Assembly (NCBI GenBank): GCA_023388255.1
Contig: JAEWGO010000002.1
Coordinates: forward strand, 310,001-374,000
Source of the DNA: Pseudomonadota bacterium
GTDB taxonomy: Bacteria > Pseudomonadota > Gammaproteobacteria > Xanthomonadales > Rhodanobacteraceae
Direction of reading: 5' to 3'
Length of the DNA: 64,000 nt
In this document: piece after piece, positions 10,640 to 19,693 of the stretch
How positions within the stretch are numbered: the first letter of the stretch is position 1
Layout of the letters: each line of letters starts with the position of its first letter
The notes under the pieces: generated by a model
Told to the model about the DNA's origin: nothing
The model's input: the letters and a program-made list of their open reading frames with translations, nothing else
Databases searched by the model: none
Program-made: the position numbers and the translations under genes

Positions 10640-10663
10640 GTGTTGGAGGTTGATCCTCAACAC
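10640..10663 (-). terminator. Hairpin after the nucleoside hydrolase gene
   Basis: GTGTTG and AGG (10640-10649, one bulged G) pair with CCTCAACAC (10655-10663) around a 5-base loop. It lies downstream of the nucleoside hydrolase stop and just before the beta-helix pseudogene. There is no T-run, so termination is only plausible. Confidence 0.4.
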
Positions 10664-10724
10664 GCAATTCCATCCGCGAAACCATCAAGCGACAGCGACG
10701 ATGCAGACCGTCGAGGAAGCACCA

Positions 10725-11678
10725 CTACGTGGCGCCGAGTGCGTTCGCGACCATCGCCTCGAAGCGCTCCTGGTCGACGTCGATCACGATATTCGCATTT
10801 GCCGGGCGGCCAAGCCGCTCCTCCCAGTCGACCACGGTCGCGCCACGCGTCACGCTGCCGGTCAGTTCTATGGCGACATGGCGCCGCTCGGCCTTGCGTA
10901 CGATCGACGGCTCCAGCGCAACCGCCATAGCCAGCGCGTCGGCGGCGATCATGCCGCTGCGACCGTGCCGCTCGTTGAACGCGCGCGCCTTGCGCGAGAT
11001 CGCGGCATAGAACTGCGCACGTGGCTCATCGCGGGAAACGAGGCGATCGAACCAGGCGAAATCCATCGCGTGGCGCACGCAAGCTTCCCAGTCGACCAGA
11101 TCAAACTCCGGCCATTCCGAGAACACCACATGCGCGGCTTCCGGATCGAAACCGATGTTGAATTCCGCCGGCACGAAATGCGTGTTGCCGCGGCCGGTCA
11201 CCGCGCCGCCCATGATGATCAGCCGCGCGATGCGCGACGGCAGATCGGGATCGAGGCGTAGCGCCAACGCGAGGTTCGTCAGCGGCGCCAGCGCGACCAG
11301 CGTCAACTTGCCGGGCCGCTCGCGCGCAAGTCGCACGATTGCCGCTGCGGCGTGTTCATCGGCAACCCGGCGCGCAGACGGCAGATACCCTGTATCGCCG
11401 AAGCCATCCGCGCCATGCACGAAACCGGCGTCCTCGGCCTGCAGCACCAACGGCGTCGGACATCCGGCGAAGACCGGCACATCCGCACCGATCACGTCGA
11501 CCAGCTTCAACGCGTTGCCGACCGTATGCGCCAAGCCGACATTGCCCGCCGCGATCGACAGCGCCGTGACGTCGGCGTGGGCGTGGGCGTGGGCCATCAG
11601 GATCGCCAGCGCGTCGTCCACGCCGGGGTCGGTGTCGATCAGCAGCTGCGTGGTGACTGGATTGCGTGGATTGCTCAT
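10725..11678 (-). CDS. Inosine/uridine-preferring nucleoside hydrolase
   Basis: Splits the N-glycosidic bond of ribonucleosides, giving base and ribose for salvage. The calcium-binding signature DTDPGVDDA sits at residues 15-23. The family segments VALAPLTNLALAL, IIMGGAVTGRGNTHFVPAEFNI and a C-terminal aspartate region (VDWEERLG) follow. 317 residues, the normal size, with no signal peptide, so cytoplasmic. Just after the signature is the stretch AHAHAHAD, encoded by a run of near-identical GTGGGC-type hexamers, where relatives usually have a single AHA. The ATG at 11678 overlaps the methyltransferase stop as ATGA, so the two are coupled. The exact substrate cannot be read from sequence. Confidence 0.92.
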   Translation of the reverse strand: MSNPRNPVTTQLLIDTDPGVDDALAILMAHAHAHADVTALSIAAGNVGLAHTVGNALKLVDVIGADVPVFAGCPTPLVLQAEDAGFVHGADGFGDTGYLPSARRVADEHAAAAIVRLARERPGKLTLVALAPLTNLALALRLDPDLPSRIARLIIMGGAVTGRGNTHFVPAEFNIGFDPEAAHVVFSEWPEFDLVDWEACVRHAMDFAWFDRLVSRDEPRAQFYAAISRKARAFNERHGRSGMIAADALAMAVALEPSIVRKAERRHVAIELTGSVTRGATVVDWEERLGRPANANIVIDVDQERFEAMVANALGAT

Positions 11679-12421
11679 TCGCGTGCCCTGCTTGCAATGA
11701 TGACTTCGCGCCAATGCAGCCACGGCAACGTCCGTCGCGGCGTGTGCATCCGCGCATCGACGAACCCCGCCGCGCGCAAGCGCTCAAGAATGTCGCGCCC
11801 GTAGTCGCGAAACGCGAGGATGCCGGCTCCGGTCTGCAGCGGGTCGGTGTGGTACGCGGGAGGCAGGAGATGCTCGACGCCGCCGTCGCGAACGCGCGCG
11901 CGCTCGACCGTCTGCTCGCCACCATGCAAGGGAACCGTGAACAACATGCGACCACCGGGGCGCAGGATGCGATGCAACTCGGTGAGCGCACGATGATCGT
12001 CGGGCACATGCTCGAGCACTTCGGTGTGGGTGACAACGTCGAAGCTGGCATCGGCGTAGCTGAGCCGCTGCATGTCCTCGCAACGCACGCCATCGCGGAT
12101 CTCGCCTGGCGCGGCGTCGGCGAAGTATTCCGATACGGCAAGCGTACGCGCGTGCCGCCGCAGGTGGTCGACCAGCGGCCCGCGTGCGGCGAATTCGCAC
12201 ATGCCGCACGAGGAAAGAGTCGCGACGTTGTCGCCCAGCGCAAACCCCATCGAGACGTGCACCACGCCCGCGGCGCAGCGCACACACCGCACGCCCACGT
12301 CGGTGCCATTCAGGCGCACGAACAGGCTCGGCCCGCAAAACGGGCAAGGCGCCTTCGCCAGGGAGAGTTCGCGCGTATCCAACATGGAAAGTCCCGATCG
12401 CAACCGAGAGATCAAACCCAT
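11675..12421 (-). CDS. Class I SAM-dependent methyltransferase with cysteine pairs
   Basis: 248 residues. The N-terminal third has three cysteine pairs (CPFC near 26, CVRC near 46, CGMC near 72) suggestive of zinc binding, an uncommon addition. The methyltransferase fold follows, with ASFDVVTHTEVLEHVPDDHRA and ELHRILRPGGRMLFTVP, typical of type 11 enzymes. The usual glycine-rich motif I is not evident. Its place is taken by SEYFADAAPGE. The substrate is unknown; related enzymes act on small molecules, sugars or nucleic acids. The gene starts one base after the recG stop and overlaps the nucleoside hydrolase by 4 bases, so the three are likely one transcript. Confidence 0.82.
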   Translation of the reverse strand: MGLISRLRSGLSMLDTRELSLAKAPCPFCGPSLFVRLNGTDVGVRCVRCAAGVVHVSMGFALGDNVATLSSCGMCEFAARGPLVDHLRRHARTLAVSEYFADAAPGEIRDGVRCEDMQRLSYADASFDVVTHTEVLEHVPDDHRALTELHRILRPGGRMLFTVPLHGGEQTVERARVRDGGVEHLLPPAYHTDPLQTGAGILAFRDYGRDILERLRAAGFVDARMHTPRRTLPWLHWREVIIASRARE

Positions 12422-12422
12422 C

Positions 12423-14528
12423 TCATGCTCCCGCGTAGCGTGCCGCGCCGCCGATCCAGCGCGCGATCAGGCGCTGAGCGATCATCGCATGATCCTGCAG
12501 CAGCGCTTCGCCTATGCGCTGCACGTCAGGCAGCAAGTGGGCGTCGCGGGCAAGATCGGCGACGCGGAATGCGAGCTGGCCGGTCTGGCGCGTACCGAGT
12601 ACTTCACCGGGACCGCGCAGCTCGAGATCCTTCTCGGCAATGCGGAAACCGTCGCCGGTTTCACGCATGACTTCCAGTCGAGCGCGCGCCATCTGCGAAA
12701 GGGGCGTCTGGTACATCAGCACGCAGCTTGACGTAGCGCTGCCTCGCCCAACCCGGCCACGCAACTGGTGCAGTTGCGCGAGGCCGAGGCGCTCGGCGTT
12801 CTCGATCACCATCAGGCTCGCATTCGGCACGTCGACGCCGACCTCGATCACCGTCGTCGCGACCAGCAGGCGCGTGTCGCCGCGCTTGAACGCATCCATC
12901 GCCCCCTGCTTCTCCTTCGGCTTGAGGCGGCCATGCACGAGACCGGTGCGCAACTCGGGCAATGCCACGGTCAATTCGGCGAATGCGACTTCCGCCGCTT
13001 GTGCTTCGAGCTGTTCCGACTCCTCGATCAAGGTGCAAACCCAGTACGCCTGCCGTCCCTCCGCGCACGCCGCGCGAATGCGTTCGATGACCTCGCCGCG
13101 GCGCGCATTCGAGATCGCGACGGTCTGCACCGGTGTACGACCAGGCGGCAATTCGTCGATGACCGAGACATCGAGATCGGCGTATGCCGTCATCGCCAGG
13201 GTGCGCGGGATCGGTGTCGCGGTCAGCACGAGCTGATGCGGCACGCTGCCGCCGTTGCGGCCTTTGTCGCGCAGGCTCAGACGCTGGTGCACACCGAAAC
13301 GATGCTGTTCGTCGATGATCGCCAGACCCAGACTGCGAAACGCGACACCTTCCTGCATCAGTGCATGCGTGCCGATCACGATCGGCGCGCCGCTCGCGAC
13401 CGCAGCGCGCGCGGCCTCGCGTGCGCGACCGAGCACCTTGCCGGCAAGCCAGACCGGTTCGATGCCGAGCGGCTGCAGCCACGCCTGGAAGTTCCTGCAG
13501 TGTTGCTCGGCCAGCAGTTCGGTGGGCGCCGCGAGCGCAACCTGATGACCTGCCTCGATCGCAGCCAGCGCGGCTAGCGCGGCGACCACGGTCTTGCCGG
13601 AGCCGACGTCGCCCTGCACCAGACGCAGCATCGGCTCGGATCTGGCAAGGTCGCGCGCGATCTCGTCACCTACGCGCTGCTGCGCAGCGGTCAGCGGAAA
13701 CGGCAGGTTCGCACACAGCGTGCGCCGCAAGGCACCATCGCCGAGCAATGCCGGCGCGGCGTGGCGGCGCACCTGCGCACGCAGGCGCTTCAGTGCCAGG
13801 TGCTGCGCGAGCAACTCTTCGAACGCGAGCCGCTGTTGCGCCGGATGGCGACCCATACCAAGCGCAGCAACGTCGGCGTCCGGCGGCGGTCGATGCACGG
13901 CAAGCAACGAATCGCGCAGGGACGCGAATTTGAGCGATCGGCGCAATGCGGCCGGGATGAGTTCGAGCGTGTCGGCGTCAGGCAGGCGATCGAGCGCACG
14001 CGCGACCACGCTGGCGATGCGCTTCTGGCCGAGGCCTTCTGTGGTCGGATAGACCGGCGTCAGACGATCCTCGGTCACCACCTCGCCGCTGATGCGGCGA
14101 TATTCCGGATGCACCATTTCCGGACCATGCGCGCCTTGGCGGACCTCGCCATAGCAAAGAATCCGTGCGCCAGGCGCGAACTGCTCGGCCTGGGCGCGAT
14201 TGAAATGGAAGAAGCGCAATGCCAGCGTCGACTGCGACGCATCGCCGATCGCGACACGCAACTGCGGCCTATACCGGAAGCCACGCTCGATCGCCTCGAC
14301 GATACCTTCGACTTGCGCGCTCTCGCCGATGCGCAATTCGCGGATCGGCACGATGCGCGTGCGGTCCTCGTAGCGCAGCGGCAGGTGGAACCATAGATCC
14401 TGCACGCGTTCCAGACCAAGCCGCGCCAGTGCCTGCGACAATGCCGGGCCGACGCCCGCCAGGCTGGCAACCGGCGCAAGCCCCGCATCGGAAGCGGATG
14501 CAGCGGCCATGCGATTCGCGGGCGGCAT
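12423..14528 (-). CDS. recG: ATP-dependent DNA helicase RecG
   Basis: Branch-migration helicase that reverses stalled replication forks and processes recombination intermediates. 701 residues, normal length. The N-terminal wedge/OB region has VQDLWFHLPLRYEDRT and the segment RFFHFN. The helicase core shows Walker A GDVGSGKT, the box II variant DEQH (AIIDEQHRFGVHQR), TATPIPRTLAM, and the C-terminal blocks ATTVIEVGVDVPNASLMVI and QLRGRVGRG. The start at 14528 (MPPANR) is the longest; the ATG at 14510 (MAAASA) is equally possible, and neither has a clear ribosome-binding site. The spoT-ridA-recG order is common in gammaproteobacteria. Confidence 0.97.
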   Translation of the reverse strand: MPPANRMAAASASDAGLAPVASLAGVGPALSQALARLGLERVQDLWFHLPLRYEDRTRIVPIRELRIGESAQVEGIVEAIERGFRYRPQLRVAIGDASQSTLALRFFHFNRAQAEQFAPGARILCYGEVRQGAHGPEMVHPEYRRISGEVVTEDRLTPVYPTTEGLGQKRIASVVARALDRLPDADTLELIPAALRRSLKFASLRDSLLAVHRPPPDADVAALGMGRHPAQQRLAFEELLAQHLALKRLRAQVRRHAAPALLGDGALRRTLCANLPFPLTAAQQRVGDEIARDLARSEPMLRLVQGDVGSGKTVVAALAALAAIEAGHQVALAAPTELLAEQHCRNFQAWLQPLGIEPVWLAGKVLGRAREAARAAVASGAPIVIGTHALMQEGVAFRSLGLAIIDEQHRFGVHQRLSLRDKGRNGGSVPHQLVLTATPIPRTLAMTAYADLDVSVIDELPPGRTPVQTVAISNARRGEVIERIRAACAEGRQAYWVCTLIEESEQLEAQAAEVAFAELTVALPELRTGLVHGRLKPKEKQGAMDAFKRGDTRLLVATTVIEVGVDVPNASLMVIENAERLGLAQLHQLRGRVGRGSATSSCVLMYQTPLSQMARARLEVMRETGDGFRIAEKDLELRGPGEVLGTRQTGQLAFRVADLARDAHLLPDVQRIGEALLQDHAMIAQRLIARWIGGAARYAGA

Positions 14529-14585
14529 GCGCGCGACCGATCAGATGCAACGACGGACGCAACCGCGGGGCATCACGCGGACGCG

Positions 14586-14969
14586 TCAGTCGACGACGGC
14601 GACCAGATCGATTTCGACCCGCGCGCCGAGCGGCAGCGACGCCACGCCAATCGTCGATCTCGCCGGATACGGCTCGCGGAAATACTGCTTCATCGCCTCA
14701 TTCACGTCGGCGAAATTGCCGAGATCGGTGAGGTAGATGCCGACGCGCACGACATCGTCGAACGAAGCGTCCGCCGCCGCAAGCACGGCCTTGAGGTTCT
14801 CGAATACCTGGCGCGCCTGCGCGCCGATGTCGCCCTCGACGAGCTTGCCGGTCGCAGGATCAAGCGGCGTCTGTCCGGACAGATACAGCGTGTTGCCGGC
14901 GCGTACCGCCTGCGAATAGGGGCCGATCGCCTTCGGCGCGTGGTCGCTATGGATGATGCTGCGGGTCAT
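14586..14969 (-). CDS. ridA: RidA-family enamine/imine deaminase
   Basis: Removes reactive 2-aminoacrylate and related enamines formed by PLP enzymes such as threonine dehydratase. 127 residues, a standard RidA monomer of the trimeric fold. Conserved blocks are APKAIGPYSQAVRAGNTLYLSGQ, the ENLKAVLAAADAS helix, VVRVGIYLTDLGNF, and PARSTIGVASLPLGARVEIDLVAV. The last holds the substrate-binding arginine (ARVEID). The ATG at 14969 begins the family N-terminus; the frame upstream of it has no relatives in the family. Found between spoT and recG. Confidence 0.95.
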   Translation of the reverse strand: MTRSIIHSDHAPKAIGPYSQAVRAGNTLYLSGQTPLDPATGKLVEGDIGAQARQVFENLKAVLAAADASFDDVVRVGIYLTDLGNFADVNEAMKQYFREPYPARSTIGVASLPLGARVEIDLVAVVD

Positions 14970-15092
14970 GGCTTGGAGGCAGGTGATTGGGAGACGAGGA
15001 AGCATAGCAAAGACCATGCCCTGCTCTTCCGGATCTCCAACGCCCAAGACAGCCGAAGATGCGGTCATCCCCACCCTCCCGCCCGGCATTTT

Positions 15093-17261
15093 TCACACCG
15101 GATGCCGGCGCACCGCCGTCACCACCTGCAGGCGGCGCACTCGGCGCATCACGTCGGCGAGGTGCTTGCGGCCACGCACCTCGATCGTGAACAGCATCGT
15201 CGCGGTGGAGAGATCGCGTTCCTTGTATTCGACGTTCTCGATGTTCGAGCCCGCTTCCGCGATCGCCGCAGCCACCTGCGCGAGCACGCCCGGCTTGTTG
15301 GCGACCTCGATGCGCAACTCGACCTTGTAGTCGCCCTGCACGTCCGCGTCCCACGCGATCTCGAGACAGCGCTCGGGCGACTTGCGCAGTTCCGGCACGT
15401 TCGGGCATTCGACGCGATGCACGACGATGCCCTTGCCCGCCGAGAGATAGCCCATGATCTCGTCGCCCGGCACCGGGTGGCAGCAGTTGCCGAAACTGAG
15501 CACGCCACGTTCGGCGCCGCTGATCAGGATCTTCTCGCTGCTGCGCAGATGTGCGACATGCGGATGCTCGCCGCCAGCGGACAGCAACGCCTGCGCGACG
15601 CCGTCGGCCACACGGTTGCCGAGCGCGATATCGGCCAGCAGTTCTTCCAGCCGCTTGAACTTGTTGTCGGCGAGATAACGGTCGAGCACGTCGTGGGAAA
15701 TGCCTTCGAGCGAGGCGTCGAGCGCATCGAACGCGCGGTCGAGCATGCGGTGGCCGAAATCGACAGCATCTTCGTGCTGCAAACGCTTCAGATGATGGCG
15801 AATCGCCGTGCGTGCGCGACCGGAGACGACCCAATCCAGCCATTGCGGACTCGGCGACGCCGACGCTGCAGTGACGATCTCGACGGTCTCCCCACTGACC
15901 AGCGGCGTGCGCAACGGCACCAGCTTCTTGTCGGCACGCGCGGCGACGGCGTGGTCGCCAACGTCGGTGTGCACGAAATAGGCGAAGTCGAGCGCGGTCG
16001 CGTTGCGCGGCAGTGCGAGAATCTGGCCCTTCGGCGTGAACAGGTAAACCTCGTCCGGGAACAGGTCGACCTTGACGTTCTCGATGAACTCCAGCGACGA
16101 CGGCGTCTGCGTTTCGCGATCGACCAGGCCGGAAACCCACTCGCGCGCCCTGGATTGGGCGCTGTTGGCCGGTGCCGCGTCGGTCTTGTAGGCCCAGTGC
16201 GCGGCGACGCCACGCTCGGCGACCGCATCCATGTCCTCGGTGCGGATCTGGATCTCGATCGGCGCGCCGAACGAACCGAACAGAACCGTATGCAGTGACT
16301 GATAGCCGTTCGCCTTCGGGATCGCAATGAAATCGCGGAAGCGGCCGTCGAGCGGCTTGTACAGGCCGTGCACGGCGCCGAGCGCGTGATAGCAATGCGG
16401 CACGCTGTCGACGATGACGCGGAAGCCATACACATCCATCACCTGCGCGAACGATTTGTTCTCGTTGCGCATCTTCGAATAGATGCTGTACGGCGACTTG
16501 ATGCGGCTGACCACGCGGTGCGGGATCTGCTCGCCCTCCAGGCGTGCGTTCAGCGCGCCCTCGATACGCGTCATCGCCTCGCGGCGATTGCCGAGCAGGG
16601 CGCGGATGCGCTCGGCGATCACGCGATGGCGATCCGGATGGAGTGCGCGGAAGCCGAGATCCTGCAGCTCCGCCTTGACGCGATTCATGCCGAGGCGCTG
16701 CGCGATCGGCGCGTAGATTTCCAATGTCTCGCGCGCGATGCGACGACGCGAATCCGGCTCCATCGAGCCGAGCGTGCGCATGTTGTGAAGACGATCGGCA
16801 AGCTTGATCAGGATCACGCGCAGGTCGCGCGCCATCGCCAGCAGCATCTTGCGGAAACTTTCCGCTGCGGCTTCCTGGCGGCTGCGGAAGCGCACCTTGT
16901 CGAGCTTGGTCACGCCGTCGACAAGTTCCATCACGTTGGCGCCGAACTCGGCGGTGATCTGCTCCGCGCTCAGCGTGGTGTCCTCGAGCGTGTCGTGCAG
17001 GATCGCCGCGATGATCGTCTCGGCATCCATGCCGAGCTCGGCAAGGATGCTCGCGACCGCAACCGGATGCGTGATGTAGGGCTCGCCGCTGCGGCGGGTC
17101 TGGCCCTCGTGCGCGAGGGCGCCGACTTGGTAGGCGCGCCGCACACGCTCGACCTGTGTCGGCGGCAGGTACACCGCCAACTGGTGTTCGAGCGCACGCA
17201 CGCCAGCGGGGACCGCGCTCACCGCGGATGCCGATGCAGGCCGGGACACGATCGCATCCAT
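15093..17261 (-). CDS. spoT: SpoT-type bifunctional (p)ppGpp synthase/hydrolase
   Basis: Makes and degrades the alarmone (p)ppGpp. 722 residues with the full long-RSH plan. The HD hydrolase domain has its metal-binding residues intact (HEGQ at 51, HD at 89-90 in ILHDTLEDT). The synthetase domain is near 235-350 (RVVSRIKSPYSIYSKM, YGFRVIVDS, IEIQIRTEDMD). It is followed by a TGS domain near 385-445 (VYLFTPKGQILALPRNATALDFAY) and a C-terminal ACT domain (PGVLAQVAAAIAEAGSNIENVEY). The intact HD site argues for a hydrolase-competent SpoT/Rel rather than RelA. It lies 59 bases downstream of rpoZ. Confidence 0.96.
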   Translation of the reverse strand: MDAIVSRPASASAVSAVPAGVRALEHQLAVYLPPTQVERVRRAYQVGALAHEGQTRRSGEPYITHPVAVASILAELGMDAETIIAAILHDTLEDTTLSAEQITAEFGANVMELVDGVTKLDKVRFRSRQEAAAESFRKMLLAMARDLRVILIKLADRLHNMRTLGSMEPDSRRRIARETLEIYAPIAQRLGMNRVKAELQDLGFRALHPDRHRVIAERIRALLGNRREAMTRIEGALNARLEGEQIPHRVVSRIKSPYSIYSKMRNENKSFAQVMDVYGFRVIVDSVPHCYHALGAVHGLYKPLDGRFRDFIAIPKANGYQSLHTVLFGSFGAPIEIQIRTEDMDAVAERGVAAHWAYKTDAAPANSAQSRAREWVSGLVDRETQTPSSLEFIENVKVDLFPDEVYLFTPKGQILALPRNATALDFAYFVHTDVGDHAVAARADKKLVPLRTPLVSGETVEIVTAASASPSPQWLDWVVSGRARTAIRHHLKRLQHEDAVDFGHRMLDRAFDALDASLEGISHDVLDRYLADNKFKRLEELLADIALGNRVADGVAQALLSAGGEHPHVAHLRSSEKILISGAERGVLSFGNCCHPVPGDEIMGYLSAGKGIVVHRVECPNVPELRKSPERCLEIAWDADVQGDYKVELRIEVANKPGVLAQVAAAIAEAGSNIENVEYKERDLSTATMLFTIEVRGRKHLADVMRRVRRLQVVTAVRRHPV

Positions 17262-17320
17262 GTCGCCGGCGGTCGCTCAGGCCCTTGCGTCACAAGGCGA
17301 TGGCCGACATCGCCCGGTCA

Positions 17321-17614
17321 TCAGAGGTCGTCGCCGCCCTTGCCCAAGTCATCATCGACTTCGGCCGCGGCCCATTCCAGCGCCTCACGTTCCTTGCGCT
17401 CGCGCTCCTGCTTGTCGATCTCGTCGATCATGGTCTGATCGACCTTGCGGTCGGCGATTTCGCGCAGTGCGAGCACGGTCGGCTTGTCGTTGTGGCCATC
17501 GACCACGGCCGTTGCGCCCTTCGCGAGCTGGCGGGCGCGCTTGGTCGCCATCAATACGAGCTCGAAGCGGTTGTCCACCACTTCAAGGCAATCTTCCACG
17601 GTGATACGCGCCAT
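17321..17614 (-). CDS. rpoZ: RNA polymerase omega subunit
   Basis: Small subunit that helps assemble beta-prime and contributes to the ppGpp-binding site of RNA polymerase. 97 residues starting MARITVEDCLEVVDNRFELV, with the conserved ATKRARQLAKGA block and an acidic tail. The ATG at 17614 is the family start; the longer frame adds ten residues read from the leader. First gene of the rpoZ-spoT-ridA-recG run. In most relatives gmk directly precedes it; here the mla locus lies in between. Confidence 0.97.
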   Translation of the reverse strand: MARITVEDCLEVVDNRFELVLMATKRARQLAKGATAVVDGHNDKPTVLALREIADRKVDQTMIDEIDKQERERKEREALEWAAAEVDDDLGKGGDDL

Positions 17615-17666
17615 TCGAACTCTCCGGAACAAAATTGAAGCCAATTCATGGCTTTAGCTGTCGCGC

Positions 17667-17696
17667 ATTGTAGCGCCCCGGTTTTGTGCAGTGCAA
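17667..17696 (-). promoter_or_regulatory. Sigma70-type promoter of rpoZ-spoT
   Basis: On the minus strand TTGCAC (17691-17696) and TACAAT (17667-17672) are spaced by 18 bases, close to the sigma70 consensus. It would start about 45 bases before rpoZ. It explains how rpoZ-spoT can be expressed apart from gmk. Confidence 0.65.
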
Positions 17697-17810
17697 TCGG
17701 TGGATCCCCGCCTGCACGCAGAGGCCGATTTCGCGTAGCCTTGCACTGCGGAATGGGAATCTGCCGCGCCACATAGGCGGGCGCGCGCGCCATCGAGACA
17801 ACAATAATCC

Positions 17811-18635
17811 ATGCCATCCAATCCGAGTCCCCTGAAGCTCCACGCGGGCCTGCTGGCCCTTTGTGCCCTGTCGGTCGGCGGTTGCACGATCGCAAAGCCG
17901 CGCACCGACGACCCGCTGGAGCACTTCAACCGCAAGATGTACGCGTTTAACGATGCGGCAGACAAGGCGGTGATCCGCCCGGTCGCCGTCGGCTACCGCA
18001 AGATCACGTCGACGAATATGCGCCGGGTGATCGCGAACTTCTTCGCGAACATCAAGATGCCGATCACGATCATCAACGACATCCTGCAGGTGGAGCCGCG
18101 CTCGGCTGCGCACAACACCGGGCGTTTCGTGGTGAATTCGACCCTCGGGTTCGTCGGCCTGTTCGATCCGGCCAGTGAAATGGGCTTTCCTCCGGACGAA
18201 ACCGACTTCGGCGTGACCCTCGCCAAATGGGGCGTGCCGGAAGGTCCGTACCTCGTGCTGCCACTGATCGGTTCGACCACCGCGCGCGATGTCTGGCGCA
18301 TGCCGGTCGACAACTACTTTGATCCGCTCGGCTGGTACGCGAAGGAGCACGACATGCGCTTCCACGCGGAATACCTGCCGAACGTGATGTATCTGGTCAC
18401 GCTGCGCTCGCGCGGAATCGACGCCGAGGGCCTGCTCGAAGGCGTGTACGACCCGTATGTGTTCTACCGTGACGCCTATCGCCAGCGGCGCCTGTACAAC
18501 ATCTACGACGGTCAGCCTCCGGCCGAGATCATCGAACAGATGCAAGGCACCAACGACGTCGACGTCGACCAGTTGCTCGACGAACAGCACGCCTACGAAA
18601 AGAAGCAATCCATCAAGGGCGACGAGCGCCACTGA
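17811..18635 (+). CDS. mlaA: MlaA (VacJ) outer-membrane phospholipid-removal lipoprotein
   Basis: Outer-membrane lipoprotein that extracts misplaced phospholipids from the outer leaflet and hands them to MlaC. A lipoprotein signal ends in LSVGGC with Cys25. The family signature DPLEHFNRKMYAFNDAADK follows, then ANFFANIKMPITIINDILQ, the hydrophobic loop NSTLGFVGLFDPASEMGF and PEGPYLVLPLIGSTTARD. 274 residues, normal. It reads toward mlaFEDCB and is separated from mlaB by 44 bases, so it must have its own promoter. This is unusual, since mlaA often closes the same operon in this group. Confidence 0.95.
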   Translation: MPSNPSPLKLHAGLLALCALSVGGCTIAKPRTDDPLEHFNRKMYAFNDAADKAVIRPVAVGYRKITSTNMRRVIANFFANIKMPITIINDILQVEPRSAAHNTGRFVVNSTLGFVGLFDPASEMGFPPDETDFGVTLAKWGVPEGPYLVLPLIGSTTARDVWRMPVDNYFDPLGWYAKEHDMRFHAEYLPNVMYLVTLRSRGIDAEGLLEGVYDPYVFYRDAYRQRRLYNIYDGQPPAEIIEQMQGTNDVDVDQLLDEQHAYEKKQSIKGDERH

Positions 18636-18679
18636 GGCGCATGCGCCGCGACGACCGCAGCGCTATTCAACCAAAGCGA

Positions 18680-18988
18680 TCAGGCGGCGATGCCGAGCAA
18701 TGGCTCGGCATCGCACAGATGCGCCAGCGCGCGCAGACCGGAGGGTATCCCGGCGAAACGCAACGTGACGCCACGGTCGCGCGCGCGCGCCGCCCAAGCG
18801 AGCAGGATCGCCAAGGTGGCGCTGTCGACGTCGCGCAGACCAGATACGTCGACCACCACTTCATTTGCGCCAGCGGCATACAACTCGGCGCCGCGTGCGA
18901 GCGCCATGTCAGCTCCCGCAAATCCGATCGCGCCGGCGACGCGCACATGCGCCGCGTCGCCGCGTTCGATCTGGAACTGCGTGCTCAC
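18680..18988 (-). CDS. mlaB: MlaB STAS-domain protein
   Basis: Cytoplasmic STAS-domain subunit that binds the ATPase MlaF and supports the transporter. 102 residues with the STAS core NEVVVDVSGLRDVDSATLAILLAW, which includes the conserved serine in VDSATL, followed by ALAHLCDAEPLLGI. The GTG at 18988 overlaps the mlaC stop as GTGA, which fixes the start; the reading frame upstream of it is antisense noise. Last gene of mlaFEDCB. The STAS core is recognisable but divergent, so assignment relies partly on position. Confidence 0.88.
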   Translation of the reverse strand: MSTQFQIERGDAAHVRVAGAIGFAGADMALARGAELYAAGANEVVVDVSGLRDVDSATLAILLAWAARARDRGVTLRFAGIPSGLRALAHLCDAEPLLGIAA

Positions 18989-19638
18989 GAACCGCCCTTC
19001 TGGTCCTTCTCCATCGATTCCAGCGTCTTCTCGCCCTGCGTTTCCAGGCGCGTGATCAACGCATCGAGGCTCGACTTCTGGATCTCCGCACCGACCTGGT
19101 TGCGATAGTTCGTGATGTAGGAAATGCCTTCGATGATGACATCGTAGGCCTTCCACGAACCTTCCTTCGTCTTGCGGAACGCGTAGTCGACCGCAAGCGT
19201 CTTGCCGTCGTCGAGCACAACTTCCGTGCGCACGATCGAGCGCTTGTCGCTCAGCTCGCCCTTGCTCGGCAGCACGCGTACGCGGCCGCGCGTGTAGTTG
19301 AGCAGGCCTTCGGCGTAGCGATGCGCGATCGAGTTGTAGAACGCCTTGGCGAAGCGCGCGCGCTGCTCGGGCGTGGCGGTGCGCGCGTACTGGCCGAGAA
19401 CCAGGATCGACGCGTAGTCGATGTCGAAACGCGGCAGCAGGATGCCATCGATGACCTTGATCAACTTCTCGTGGTCGCTCTTCAATTCGGCCTGATGGCC
19501 ATCGATGGCCTTGGCCAGATCGTCGGCGATGCCCTGCACGACCTGATCCGGCGTCGAAACGCTGTCGGCCTTCGCCGGCGAAGTCGTGACGGCAGCGCCG
19601 AACAGCAAGGCGAACGCGAAGACGAAGGTACGCAACAT
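18985..19638 (-). CDS. mlaC: MlaC periplasmic phospholipid carrier
   Basis: Soluble periplasmic protein that ferries phospholipid between MlaA in the outer membrane and MlaFEDB in the inner membrane. Signal peptide at 1-24 (FVFAFALLFGAAVTT, cleavage near AKA-D). The mature part has the family blocks ILLPRFDIDYASILVLGQYARTA, NSIAHRYAEGLLNYTRGRV and a second half ending GISYITNYRNQVGAEIQ. 217 residues, normal. The ATG follows GAGGAG at a good distance. Confidence 0.95.
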   Translation of the reverse strand: MLRTFVFAFALLFGAAVTTSPAKADSVSTPDQVVQGIADDLAKAIDGHQAELKSDHEKLIKVIDGILLPRFDIDYASILVLGQYARTATPEQRARFAKAFYNSIAHRYAEGLLNYTRGRVRVLPSKGELSDKRSIVRTEVVLDDGKTLAVDYAFRKTKEGSWKAYDVIIEGISYITNYRNQVGAEIQKSSLDALITRLETQGEKTLESMEKDQKGGS

Positions 19639-19693
19639 GGGTGACTCCTCAAATGCCGGATGTTATTTGGGCTCGATGCCGCTCAGGCATGAA

